Source: Nocardioides cremeus
GTDB lineage: Bacteria > Actinomycetota > Actinomycetes > Propionibacteriales > Nocardioidaceae
Length of the DNA stretch: 64,000 bases
Reading direction: 5' to 3'
NCBI RefSeq assembly: GCF_030518195.1
Contig: NZ_JAULSC010000001.1
Coordinates: 530,056-594,055, forward strand
The translations under genes were made by a program, and so were the position numbers. Shown here in pieces: positions 7,926-14,888 of this stretch. How positions within the stretch are numbered: position 1 is the stretch's first letter; the number at the start of each line of letters is the position of its first letter. The notes beneath the pieces are model-generated. The model had not been told where the DNA came from. It made no database searches and saw nothing but the letters and a program-made list of their open reading frames with translations.

Positions 7926-9335
7926 ATGCAGACGCCGCTGGACGACCTGAGCGAGGCCGAGGTCCTCGACCGGGCCGGAGCCTGCGCGCGCTCCGCCCGC
8001 GAGGCCGAGGTCGAGCTGCTGGTCCTCGCCCACCACTGGGCGGTCATGCACTCCGCGGACCGGCTCGACCCCCACCAGCAGCGACTGCCCGGCCGTGAGC
8101 GGGCGCGCCGCTACGGCGGTGAGGGGGTCGCGGAGGTCACCGAGTTCGCCGCCGCCGAGCTCGGCGCCCGTATCGGGGTCACCACCTGGGCCGCGGCCCG
8201 CCTGATCGGCGACGCCCAGGACCTCCACCACCGCCACCCGGCGCTGTGGGCACGGGTGCAGGCCCTCGAGGTGCGCGCCTCCTACGCCCGCCACGTGGTC
8301 ACCAAGACCCGCGAGCTCTCCCGCGCCGAGGCCGCACACGTCGACGCCGAGGTCGCCGAGTCGGCCGACGGTCGCATCCCCTGGAGCCGCTTCGAGGCAC
8401 TCGTGGCCGGCAAGGTCGCCACCGCCGCCCCCGCGATCGCCCGCGAGAAGGAAGAGCGCGCCAGGAAGGCCTGCTTCGCCAAGATCATCGGCCGCCCCGA
8501 GCACGGCATGGCCTCCTTCCTCATCCGCGCCGACATCGCCACCATCACGCGCATCGACCACGCCATCACCCAGCGCGCCACGGCGCTCCAGGCGGCACTG
8601 CCCGACGAGCCCGGCGCCCTGCGCGAGGACAACGAGACCCGCACCGACGAACGCACCGTCACCATCGACGACCGCCGCGTCCTGGCCGCCCTCCAGCTCA
8701 CCACCGGCACCGCCGAGCCCGGAGCTGCGGACGCGGGACCGCGGGTCGACCTCGTGGTCCACCTCGACGGCCGCGACCAGGTAGAGCTCGACGAGCACGG
8801 CCAGCCCCTCGAGCCCGTCGCCCGCCTCGAGGGCCACGGCCCGGTCACTCGCTCCTGGGTCCGTGAGACCCTCGGCCCCCACGCCCGCTTCACCATCCGC
8901 CCCGTCCTCGACCTGGCCCACCAGAGCCCCGTCGACGCCTACGAGATCCCCGCCCGCCACCGCCGAGCCGTGCGCCTGCTCTCCCCGGCCGACACCTTCC
9001 CCTACGGCTCCTGCACCAGCGACGCCATGCAGATCGACCACACCCGACCCCACGCCCGGGGCGGGCCCAGCAAGCTCGGCAACTACACCCCTCTCACCAC
9101 CAGCCACCACCGCCTCAAGACCCACGGCACCTGGCAGGTGCGACAACCACTGCCCGGCATCGCGCTCTGGCAGGACCCCCACGGCGCCACCTACCTCGTC
9201 GACCACACCGGCACCCGCCCCCTCGGCCAGCAGCCAGGGGCTCCGCCGCCACCGCTGCCGTCACGAGGTCGGCCCGCCAGCACCTTCGAGATCTACCGAC
9301 CCGACAGCCAGCTGGTCCTCGACTCCGCCGCCTGA
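7926..9335 (+). CDS. DUF222 / 13E12-type protein with HNH endonuclease domain
   Basis: This 469-residue protein has the DUF222 helical region (about residues 5-300) followed by an HNH nuclease module: QIDHTRPHARGGPSKLGNY (about residues 366-384), then TPLTTSHHRLKTHGTW, giving the conserved His, Asn and His metal site. Such proteins occur in many divergent copies in actinobacterial genomes, including the REP13E12 elements of M. tuberculosis, some of which carry LexA boxes. A role in DNA processing during SOS or in mobile-element behaviour is suspected but unproven. A perfect LexA box lies just upstream. The stop abuts the soxR stop (convergent). Confidence 0.88.
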   Translation: MQTPLDDLSEAEVLDRAGACARSAREAEVELLVLAHHWAVMHSADRLDPHQQRLPGRERARRYGGEGVAEVTEFAAAELGARIGVTTWAAARLIGDAQDLHHRHPALWARVQALEVRASYARHVVTKTRELSRAEAAHVDAEVAESADGRIPWSRFEALVAGKVATAAPAIAREKEERARKACFAKIIGRPEHGMASFLIRADIATITRIDHAITQRATALQAALPDEPGALREDNETRTDERTVTIDDRRVLAALQLTTGTAEPGAADAGPRVDLVVHLDGRDQVELDEHGQPLEPVARLEGHGPVTRSWVRETLGPHARFTIRPVLDLAHQSPVDAYEIPARHRRAVRLLSPADTFPYGSCTSDAMQIDHTRPHARGGPSKLGNYTPLTTSHHRLKTHGTWQVRQPLPGIALWQDPHGATYLVDHTGTRPLGQQPGAPPPPLPSRGRPASTFEIYRPDSQLVLDSAA

Positions 9336-9797
9336 TCAGGGCTGCGGGTCGGAGTCGTCGGGGAAGAGGCGGCGTGAGCCGGCGCCCTCGTCGGCGAGCA
9401 CGTCGTCGGGGTTGTAGAGCCGGCAGTGCTGCAGGGACAGGCATCCGCACCCGATGCACCCGTCCAGCTCGTCGCGGACCTTCTCCAGGTCGGCGATGCG
9501 CTGGTCGATGACCGGACGCCACCGCGCCGACATCCGGGCCCACTGGGCCCGGGTCGGGGCGGCCTCGACCGGTACGTCGGCGAAGGCCGCACCGATGTCG
9601 TCGAGGCTCAGGCCCACCCGCTGCGCGGCCCTGATCACGGCGACGCGACGCAGGACCGCCCGCTGGTAGCGCCGTCGGTCGCCGGCGGTACGTGTGCTCG
9701 TGATCAGAGCTCGGGCCTCGTAGTAGCGCAGGGCGGACGGAGTGAGGCCCGAGCGTCGAGCCACCTCGCCGATGGTGAGCAGGTCGCGCCGATCCAC
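9336..9797 (-). CDS. soxR: Redox-sensitive transcriptional regulator SoxR
   Basis: This is a MerR-family activator with a [2Fe-2S] sensor. The N-terminal winged helix reads LLTIGEVARRSGLTPSALRYYEARALI, and a dimerisation helix follows. The C-terminal cluster motif CIGCGCLSLQHC gives the C-x2-C-x-C-x5-C spacing that defines SoxR. With the GTG at 9797 the protein is 153 residues, matching the family length (about 154). Longer starts (for example the ATG at 9839) would run over the SoxR box. In actinobacteria SoxR responds to redox-cycling compounds. It converges with the HNH gene. Confidence 0.9.
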   Translation of the reverse strand: MDRRDLLTIGEVARRSGLTPSALRYYEARALITSTRTAGDRRRYQRAVLRRVAVIRAAQRVGLSLDDIGAAFADVPVEAAPTRAQWARMSARWRPVIDQRIADLEKVRDELDGCIGCGCLSLQHCRLYNPDDVLADEGAGSRRLFPDDSDPQP

Positions 9798-9799
9798 TC

Positions 9800-9830
9800 T
9801 TGACCTCAAGTCCACTTGACGTTGTCCGAT
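9800..9830 (+). promoter_or_regulatory. SoxR-type promoter (MerR architecture)
   Basis: TTGACC (-35, 9800-9805) and TCCGAT (-10, 9825-9830) are separated by 19 bases, the over-long spacing typical of MerR-family activated promoters. Between them lies an imperfect palindrome, CCTCAAGT-CC-ACTTGACG (9804-9821, arms matching at 7 of 8 positions). It closely resembles the E. coli soxS operator CCTCAAGTTAACTTGAGG. It points away from soxR, at an ATG eight bases after the -10. Confidence 0.75.
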
Positions 9831-9837
9831 CGACGGC

Positions 9838-10011
9838 ATGGTAACCATCCAGAACAGCGACGACGACGCGTTCGAGCGCGTCCAGCAGTCCGGCCCCAGG
9901 CGGAGGAGATGGCCGTCCCGGCGCCGTCCGACGGTCCTCCAGGGTGTCCCGCACGGAACCGGTCGGGCCGACTCGCGCGCCTGGCGCGATCCGCTCGGCG
10001 AGCTGCGGTGA
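9838..10011 (+). CDS. Possible 57-residue leaderless ORF under SoxR control
   Basis: The ATG at 9838 sits eight bases after the -10 of the SoxR-type promoter, so a transcript would start at or next to the ATG (leaderless). The first 20 residues (MVTIQNSDDDAFERVQQSGP) vaguely recall the N-terminus of thioredoxin-like proteins, but the rest is Arg-rich with no matching features. It could be a short genuine protein, a decayed remnant of a SoxR target gene, or chance. There is no ribosome site. Confidence 0.3.
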   Translation: MVTIQNSDDDAFERVQQSGPRRRRWPSRRRPTVLQGVPHGTGRADSRAWRDPLGELR

Positions 10012-10038
10012 GCGCCCACCCCTCGTCGACAAAACCTC

Positions 10039-10067
10039 TTGTCCGGCCCGGAGGCCCGGCGTACGGT
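10039..10067 (+). promoter_or_regulatory. Promoter of the structured leader, with A-tract ahead of -35
   Basis: TTGTCC (-35, 10039-10044) and TACGGT (-10, 10062-10067) are exactly 17 bases apart. An AAAA tract (10031-10034) lies four bases before the -35 in otherwise GC-rich sequence. This recalls the AT-rich element in front of the -35 of WhiB7-dependent antibiotic-response promoters. A start near 10074 would place the strong ribosome site of the small ORF close to the 5' end. Confidence 0.55.
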
Positions 10068-10099
10068 TTTCGCACACGGGAAAGGAGGTGGTCCGGAGA

Positions 10100-10138
10100 A
10101 TGAGTTCTTCCAGGACGCGTGAGGTGGCTGCCCGCTAG
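10100..10138 (+). CDS. Upstream peptide ORF (12 residues)
   Basis: ATG to TAG encodes MSSSRTREVAAR. It is preceded by AAAGGAGGTG (10081-10090), the strongest Shine-Dalgarno sequence seen in the window, 9-10 bases before the ATG. Its last codons fall in a hairpin (GGCTGC 10126-10131, GCAGCC 10138-10143) whose loop runs up to the stop codon. The layout (strong site, tiny ORF, structured RNA, then an efflux gene) suggests a sensing leader peptide. I do not recognise the peptide as a described family. Confidence 0.6.
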   Translation: MSSSRTREVAAR

Positions 10139-10298
10139 CAGCCCCAGCAGGACGACGGGGCAGGAGTGCCCCTGACGCTGCTGGCGAATCCCAAGCAGCT
10201 GCCCGACCCGCAGGTGGCCCGGCTCCGTCCGCCGGGCACGGCCCTCGTCTCGAGGGTCACGCCTGCGGGTCGCTGCATGTCCGGGGTTGGTGCGGGTT
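10126..10298 (+). ncRNA. Structured leader RNA (candidate attenuator) upstream of drug exporter
   Basis: Domain 1: CCAGCAG (10144-10150) pairs with CTGCTGG (10178-10184) and encloses GGGGCA/TGCCCC (10157-10162, 10167-10172) with a GGAG loop. Domain 2 is a three-way junction closed by a perfect 10-bp stem, GACCCGCAGG (10205-10214) with CCTGCGGGTC (10262-10271). It holds a 7-bp hairpin (10217-10223/10231-10237) and a 6-bp hairpin with TCT loop (10242-10247/10251-10256). TGCGGGTT at 10291-10298 can pair instead with GACCCGCA of the closing stem, giving two exclusive folds. No known riboswitch class was recognised. Confidence 0.6.
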
Positions 10299-10323
10299 GC
10301 TCGAGGAGGACCGCGGGAATAAG

Positions 10324-10338
10324 GTTGCGCAAGTCAAC
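10324..10338. promoter_or_regulatory. Putative MarR operator
   Basis: GTTGCGCAAGTCAAC has inverted GTTG/CAAC ends and an internal TTGCGCAA palindrome, the kind of site bound by MarR repressors. A TTAGTC -10-like hexamer (10341-10346) lies six bases before the GTG at 10352, so the site would overlap a promoter for a leaderless exporter mRNA. The natural binder would be the MarR protein encoded downstream. Confidence 0.45.
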
Positions 10339-10351
10339 TGTTAGTCCCAGC

Positions 10352-12031
10352 GTGAATCGAGAGTCCGTGAGCCAGGCCGTCCCACCCGCCCCCGTCGCTA
10401 CCGCGCCGGCAGGTGCGGAGGCGCAGATGACGCACCGCCAGGTGCTCGAGGCGCTGAGCGGGCTGCTGCTGGCGATGTTCGTGGCCATGCTCTCGAGCAC
10501 CGTGGTCACCAACGCGCTGCCGCGCATCGTGGCCGACCTCGACGGCACCCAGACCGGCTACACCTGGGTCGTGGTGGCCACCCTGCTGGCGATGACCGCC
10601 ACCACGCCGGTGTGGGGCAAGCTCGCCGACCTCTTCAGCAAGAAGATGCTCGTGCAGACGGCGCTGGTGGTCTTCGCGGTCGGCTCGCTCATCGCGGCCC
10701 TCGCGCCCAGCATGGAGGTGCTGATCGGCGCCCGCGTCGTGCAGGGCCTCGGCGTCGGCGGCCTGACCGCGCTGGTGCAGGTCGTGATCGCCAGCATGAT
10801 CCCGCCGCGCGAGCGCGGTCGCTACTCCGGCTACATCGGCGCCACGTTCGCCCTCGCTACGGTCTCGGGTCCGCTCATCGGCGGCCTGATCGTCGACTCC
10901 CCGCTCGGCTGGCGGGGCACCTTCTTCGTCGGCCTGCCCTTCGCGGCGGTGGCCTTCGTGCTGCTGCAGAAGACGCTGCGCCTGCCGGTGGTCAAGCGCG
11001 ACGTCCACATCGACTACACCGGCGCCACGCTCATCGTCGCCGGCGTCAGCCTGCTGCTCGTGTGGGTCAGCCTGGCCGGCAGCCAGTTCGACTGGGTCTC
11101 GCCCGTCTCGGCGCTCCTGGTCGTCGCCGGCCTCGTGGTCGTGGCCGCCGCGGTGTACGTCGAGGCGTGCGTGGCGGTCGAGCCGGTGGTGCCGCTGCGC
11201 CTCTTCCGCGACCGCACCATCGCCCTGGCCACGACGGCCTCGGTGCTGATCGGTGTCGCCATGTTCGGCTCCACGGTCTACCTGTCGCAGTACTTCCAGA
11301 CCGCCCGCGGGATGAGCCCCACGGCCGCGGGCCTGATGTCGATCTGCATGGTCGGCGGGCTGCTGGTCTCGAGCATCGTCTCGGGTCGCCGGATCACCAC
11401 GACCGGACGCTGGAAGCGGTGGCTGGTCTCGGGCATGGTGCTGACCGTCGTGGGCCTGGGCCTGCTCGGCACGATCGACGAGACCACCGACCTGCGGGTG
11501 ATCGGCCTGTTCATGGCCGTGCTGGGCGTCGGTCTGGGCGCGACCATGCAGAACCTGGTGCTCGCGGTGCAGAACAACGTGCCCCTCAGCGAGCTCGGCG
11601 CGGCCAGCTCGGTCGTCGCGTTCTTCCGCTCGCTGGGCGGCTCGGTGGGCGTCTCGGCCCTCGGTGCGCTGCTCAGCACCCAGGTCGCGGCCGGCGTCAG
11701 GGACGGGCTGAGCGGCCTCGGCGGCGGGGCAGGGGCCTACGACAGCGGCGAGATCCCCGACCTGACCAGCCTGCCGGCACCGGTGCGGGCGGTCTTCGAG
11801 CAGGCCTACGGCGAGTCCTTCGGCCACCTGTTCCTGGTCGCCACCCCGCTGGCGGTGCTGGCCCTGGTCTGCGTCGTGGCCATCCGCGAGGTCCCGCTGC
11901 GCACCACCCACGACGTCGTCCCAGTGGCGCCGGCCGACTCCGCGCCCGAGGCCACCGCCGACCTGGTCGAGGACGCGGAGGCCCGGGAGGCCCGGGAGGC
12001 TGCCCCGGCCACTACGCTGCCCTCACGATGA
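10352..12031 (+). CDS. MFS multidrug exporter, DHA2 (EmrB/QacA) type, 14 TM
   Basis: This is a proton-driven drug exporter of about 559 residues. Features include LLLAMFVAMLSSTVVTNALPRIVADL (helix 1 with the family motif), WVVVATLLAMTATTPVWGKLADLFSKK (motif A), the motif B region GARVVQGLGVGGLTALVQVV, and ATVSGPLIGGLIVD (motif C, antiporter signature). Fourteen hydrophobic segments fit the DHA2 family. It ends in an acidic Ala/Glu tail. Start choice: GTG 10352 fits a leaderless promoter; GTG 10367 is possible. The stop overlaps the marR start (ATGA). A structured leader lies upstream. Confidence 0.9.
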   Translation: MNRESVSQAVPPAPVATAPAGAEAQMTHRQVLEALSGLLLAMFVAMLSSTVVTNALPRIVADLDGTQTGYTWVVVATLLAMTATTPVWGKLADLFSKKMLVQTALVVFAVGSLIAALAPSMEVLIGARVVQGLGVGGLTALVQVVIASMIPPRERGRYSGYIGATFALATVSGPLIGGLIVDSPLGWRGTFFVGLPFAAVAFVLLQKTLRLPVVKRDVHIDYTGATLIVAGVSLLLVWVSLAGSQFDWVSPVSALLVVAGLVVVAAAVYVEACVAVEPVVPLRLFRDRTIALATTASVLIGVAMFGSTVYLSQYFQTARGMSPTAAGLMSICMVGGLLVSSIVSGRRITTTGRWKRWLVSGMVLTVVGLGLLGTIDETTDLRVIGLFMAVLGVGLGATMQNLVLAVQNNVPLSELGAASSVVAFFRSLGGSVGVSALGALLSTQVAAGVRDGLSGLGGGAGAYDSGEIPDLTSLPAPVRAVFEQAYGESFGHLFLVATPLAVLALVCVVAIREVPLRTTHDVVPVAPADSAPEATADLVEDAEAREAREAAPATTLPSR

Positions 12032-12474
12032 CCGCGTCACGAGCAGAGTCCCTCATGCGCCTGGAGCAGGAGGTGGGCGTGATGATCCGCCGCGTGAAGC
12101 GGGTGATCGGGGAGCGTGCCCACGCCGTGCACCCCGACCTGCAGCCGGCGTCGTACCTGATGCTGGCCTACCTGGGCCAGCACGGCCCGATGCGGGCCTC
12201 GGTGGCGGCTGAGATGTTCAACATCGACAAGGGCGCCATCAGCCGCCAGGTCGCGCACCTGGTCGACCTCGGCCTCGTCGAGCGCACCCAGGACCCCGAC
12301 GACGGCCGGGCCTCGCTGATCTCGGCCACCGCGTCGGCGGTCGAGCGGCTGACCGCGGTCGCCGAGCACCGGCGGCGCTGGCTCGACGAGAGGCTCGGCG
12401 ACTGGGACGCCGAGGAGCTCGAGGACTTCGCCCGGGTGCTGGGCCGCTACAACGAGGCCCTCAACCGAAGCTGA
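12028..12474 (+). CDS. MarR-family transcriptional regulator
   Basis: The 148-residue protein has the MarR winged-helix core. ASYLMLAYLGQHGPMRASVAAEMFNIDKGAISRQVAHLVDLGLVERTQ (about residues 40-87) contains the recognition helix, and DPDDGRASLISATASAVERL is the wing. Members bind palindromes as dimers and release DNA on ligand binding. It overlaps the exporter gene by four bases (ATGA), so it most likely represses the exporter and itself through the GTTG/CAAC site at 10324. Phenolic or antibiotic ligands are usual for the family; the ligand here is unknown. Confidence 0.88.
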   Translation: MTASRAESLMRLEQEVGVMIRRVKRVIGERAHAVHPDLQPASYLMLAYLGQHGPMRASVAAEMFNIDKGAISRQVAHLVDLGLVERTQDPDDGRASLISATASAVERLTAVAEHRRRWLDERLGDWDAEELEDFARVLGRYNEALNRS

Positions 12475-12492
12475 GGGCCTCGCCGGGCAGCG

Positions 12493-14127
12493 TCAGGAGC
12501 GCACCCAGACCGCGGTGTCGCCGGGCAGCAGGTCGGAGACCGGCCCGCTGCTGGCCACGACCTCGCCCTGGGGGCGGCTGACCGGGGTGGTGCCGCAGTT
12601 GAGCACCACGGTCACCGGCCCGCGCCGGAAGGCCAGCACGTCGCGGCCCAGGTCGAGCATCTCGACCTCGCCGGGGACGCCGGCCAGCGCCCGGCGCGCC
12701 GCGAGCGCGCGCTGGTAGAACGCCAGCGTCGAGTCGGGGTCGACCCGCTGGGCCTCGACGGTCACGTCGGTCCAGCTCTCGGGCTGCGGGATCCACGGCT
12801 GGCCCTCGCCGGGGCCGAAGCCGAACGGCGGCTTCTCGCCCGACCACGGCATCGGCACCCGGCAGCCGTCGCGGCCGACCTCGCCGGTGCGCAGGTAGGA
12901 GGGGTCCTGGCGGTGCTCGGGAGCCACGTCGACCTGCTCGAGCCCCAGCTCCTCGCCCTGGTAGACGTACGACGAGCCGGGCAGCGCCAGCATCGTCAGC
13001 GTGGCGGCGCGCGCCCGGGCCAGGCCCTGCTCGCCCCCGCCGTAGCGGGTCACGTGGCGCACGACGTCGTGGTTGCTCAGCACCCACGTCGGGCTGGCCT
13101 GCACGTCAGCCAGCGCGGCGAAGGTGCCGGTGATGACGCCCTCGAACGCCTCGGCCGACCACGGGGCCAGCAGCCAGGAGAAGTTGAAGGCCTGGCTCAT
13201 CTCGTCGTGGCGCACGAACTGCGCCATCGACTCGGGGGTCTGGGTCCAGGCCTCGGCCACCAGCATCCGGTCGCCGTCGTACTCGGCGAGCACGTCGTGC
13301 CAGCGCCGGTAGACCTCGTGCACCTCGGGCTGGTCCCACATCGGCTCGTCGCGCAGAATGCGCTCGACCATCGAGCGCTCCTCGTTGATCGGCGCCGCGC
13401 TGTCGGGCTGCTCGCCGTCGGCGACCAGCTGGTCGCGCAGCGACTCCTCCTTGAGCAGGCCGTGCGCCACGTCGACGCGGAAGCCGTCGATGCCGCGGTC
13501 GAGCCAGAAGCGCAGCACGTCGACGAACATGTCGCCGACCTCGGGGTTGCGCCAGTCGAAGTCGGGCTGGGTGGAGTCGAAGAGGTGCAGGTACCACTGC
13601 GGGTCGTCGTCGCGCCCGTCCGGGTGCTCGGCCACGCGGGTCCAGGCGGCGCCGCCGAAGACCGAGTGCCAGTTGTTGGGCGGCTCCTGGCCCTGGGGGC
13701 CGCGGCCGTCGCGGAAGAGGTAGCGGGCGCGCTCGGGGCTGCCGGGCTCGGCGGCCAGCGCGGCCTGGAACCACACGTGCTGGTCGGAGGAGTGGTTGGG
13801 CACCAGGTCGGCGATGATCTTCAGGCCCAGCTCGTGGGCGGTCGCCACGAGGGTGTCGGCGTCCTCGAGCGTGCCGAAGAGCGGGTCGATGTCGCAGTAG
13901 TCGCTGACGTCGTACCCGTGGTCCTTCTGCGGGGAGCGGTAGAACGGCGAGATCCACACCGCGTCGACGCCCAGGTCGCGCAGGTAGGGCAGCCGGGCGG
14001 TGATGCCGGGCAGGTCGCCCACGCCGTCACCGTCGGCGTCGGCGAAGGAGCGCGGGTAGACCTGGTAGATGACGGCGTGGCGCCACCACTCGGCGCCGGC
14101 ACCCTGGTTTGGATCGTTCAAAGCCAT
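12493..14127 (-). CDS. aglA: GH13 alpha-glucosidase / oligo-1,6-glucosidase
   Basis: This 544-residue alpha-amylase-superfamily enzyme opens with WWRHAVIYQVYPRSFADADGDGVGDLPGI, typical of alpha-glucosidases. The catalytic set is visible: the nucleophile Asp in DGFRVDVAHG (about residue 216), the acid/base Glu in MLVAEAWTQT and the transition-state Asp in VLSNHDVVRH. It hydrolyses alpha-1,4 or alpha-1,6 glucosidic bonds of short oligosaccharides or sucrose-type substrates in the cytoplasm; no signal peptide is present. The start is the ATG read from 14127. No transporter or LacI gene is adjacent, so the exact substrate is open; the symbol is tentative. Confidence 0.9.
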   Translation of the reverse strand: MALNDPNQGAGAEWWRHAVIYQVYPRSFADADGDGVGDLPGITARLPYLRDLGVDAVWISPFYRSPQKDHGYDVSDYCDIDPLFGTLEDADTLVATAHELGLKIIADLVPNHSSDQHVWFQAALAAEPGSPERARYLFRDGRGPQGQEPPNNWHSVFGGAAWTRVAEHPDGRDDDPQWYLHLFDSTQPDFDWRNPEVGDMFVDVLRFWLDRGIDGFRVDVAHGLLKEESLRDQLVADGEQPDSAAPINEERSMVERILRDEPMWDQPEVHEVYRRWHDVLAEYDGDRMLVAEAWTQTPESMAQFVRHDEMSQAFNFSWLLAPWSAEAFEGVITGTFAALADVQASPTWVLSNHDVVRHVTRYGGGEQGLARARAATLTMLALPGSSYVYQGEELGLEQVDVAPEHRQDPSYLRTGEVGRDGCRVPMPWSGEKPPFGFGPGEGQPWIPQPESWTDVTVEAQRVDPDSTLAFYQRALAARRALAGVPGEVEMLDLGRDVLAFRRGPVTVVLNCGTTPVSRPQGEVVASSGPVSDLLPGDTAVWVRS

Positions 14128-14165
14128 GGCGCCAAGTGTTCCACACGGTTCCCGACGAGGCACGC

Positions 14166-14888
14166 TCAGGCGAACGCCTCGGGGGAGACCTCGATCCAGA
14201 CCTGCTCGGCGCGACCGAGCACCGCCCCGCGCGGGTCCACGACGGTGGTGGCCGTGCGGTGCTTGCGGCCCTCGCTGCCGCGGGCCAGGCCGACGACCAC
14301 GTGCTCCTCGCCGGCGACGGGGGTGCCGAGCACCTCGGCGGTCATCCGGCCCAGCACCATCATCCGGTCCTCCATGTCGGCCGCCCAGGCGCCGGCGCAG
14401 TCGAGCGCCGCCCAGACCACGCGCAGGTCGGCCTCCCCGGTCACCCACGGGGCGGCCACCCGCGGGCGTCCATCGAGGTCGTCGACGCGCCCCGGGAAGA
14501 TCCGCAGCCCGTCGCCCGGCTCGCGCTCGGTGCCGCAGGTGAAGCAGGTCGGGAAGGGGTGCTGCTCGAGCCCCGGGTAGCGGGTCGCCGCCTCGCGGGC
14601 CAGCGCCATCGACACCGCGGGAACACCCTCGGGCGCGAGCGCCGCCCGGCGGGCCACCAGCGCCGGGGCGCCCTCGTGCATCGCGGTCATGACGCCGTCG
14701 TCCTCCACGACCTCCATCGGGGTGTCCAGCGGCGGCGGCTGGCGCAGCGTCACCTCGACCGCCCCGCCGTCGGCGTCGACGTACGCCGCCAGGGCGCCGG
14801 CCGACCAGCCGCCGTTGCCGGAGCCGGCCGGGCCGTTGAAGCGGGCGGGGACGACGAGGGGGTCGAGGGCCGAGGAGAAGGTGCTCAT
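14166..14888 (-). CDS. Conserved protein with probable double-hotdog (thioesterase-like) fold
   Basis: The 240-residue protein has the order FNGPAGSGNGGWSAGALAAYV near the N-terminus, AVEVTLRQPPPLDTPMEV, FPTCFTCGTEREPGDGLRIFPG in the middle, and a C-terminal HVVVGLARGSEGRKHRTATTVV strand set. The G-N-G-G-W-S-A-G segment and the strand/helix spacing resemble thioesterase-superfamily hotdog proteins, but no catalytic residue is assigned. The CFTCG pair might bind a metal. Its ATG overlaps the stop of the photolyase gene (ATGA), so it is translated as the second gene of that operon. Confidence 0.55.
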   Translation of the reverse strand: MSTFSSALDPLVVPARFNGPAGSGNGGWSAGALAAYVDADGGAVEVTLRQPPPLDTPMEVVEDDGVMTAMHEGAPALVARRAALAPEGVPAVSMALAREAATRYPGLEQHPFPTCFTCGTEREPGDGLRIFPGRVDDLDGRPRVAAPWVTGEADLRVVWAALDCAGAWAADMEDRMMVLGRMTAEVLGTPVAGEEHVVVGLARGSEGRKHRTATTVVDPRGAVLGRAEQVWIEVSPEAFA

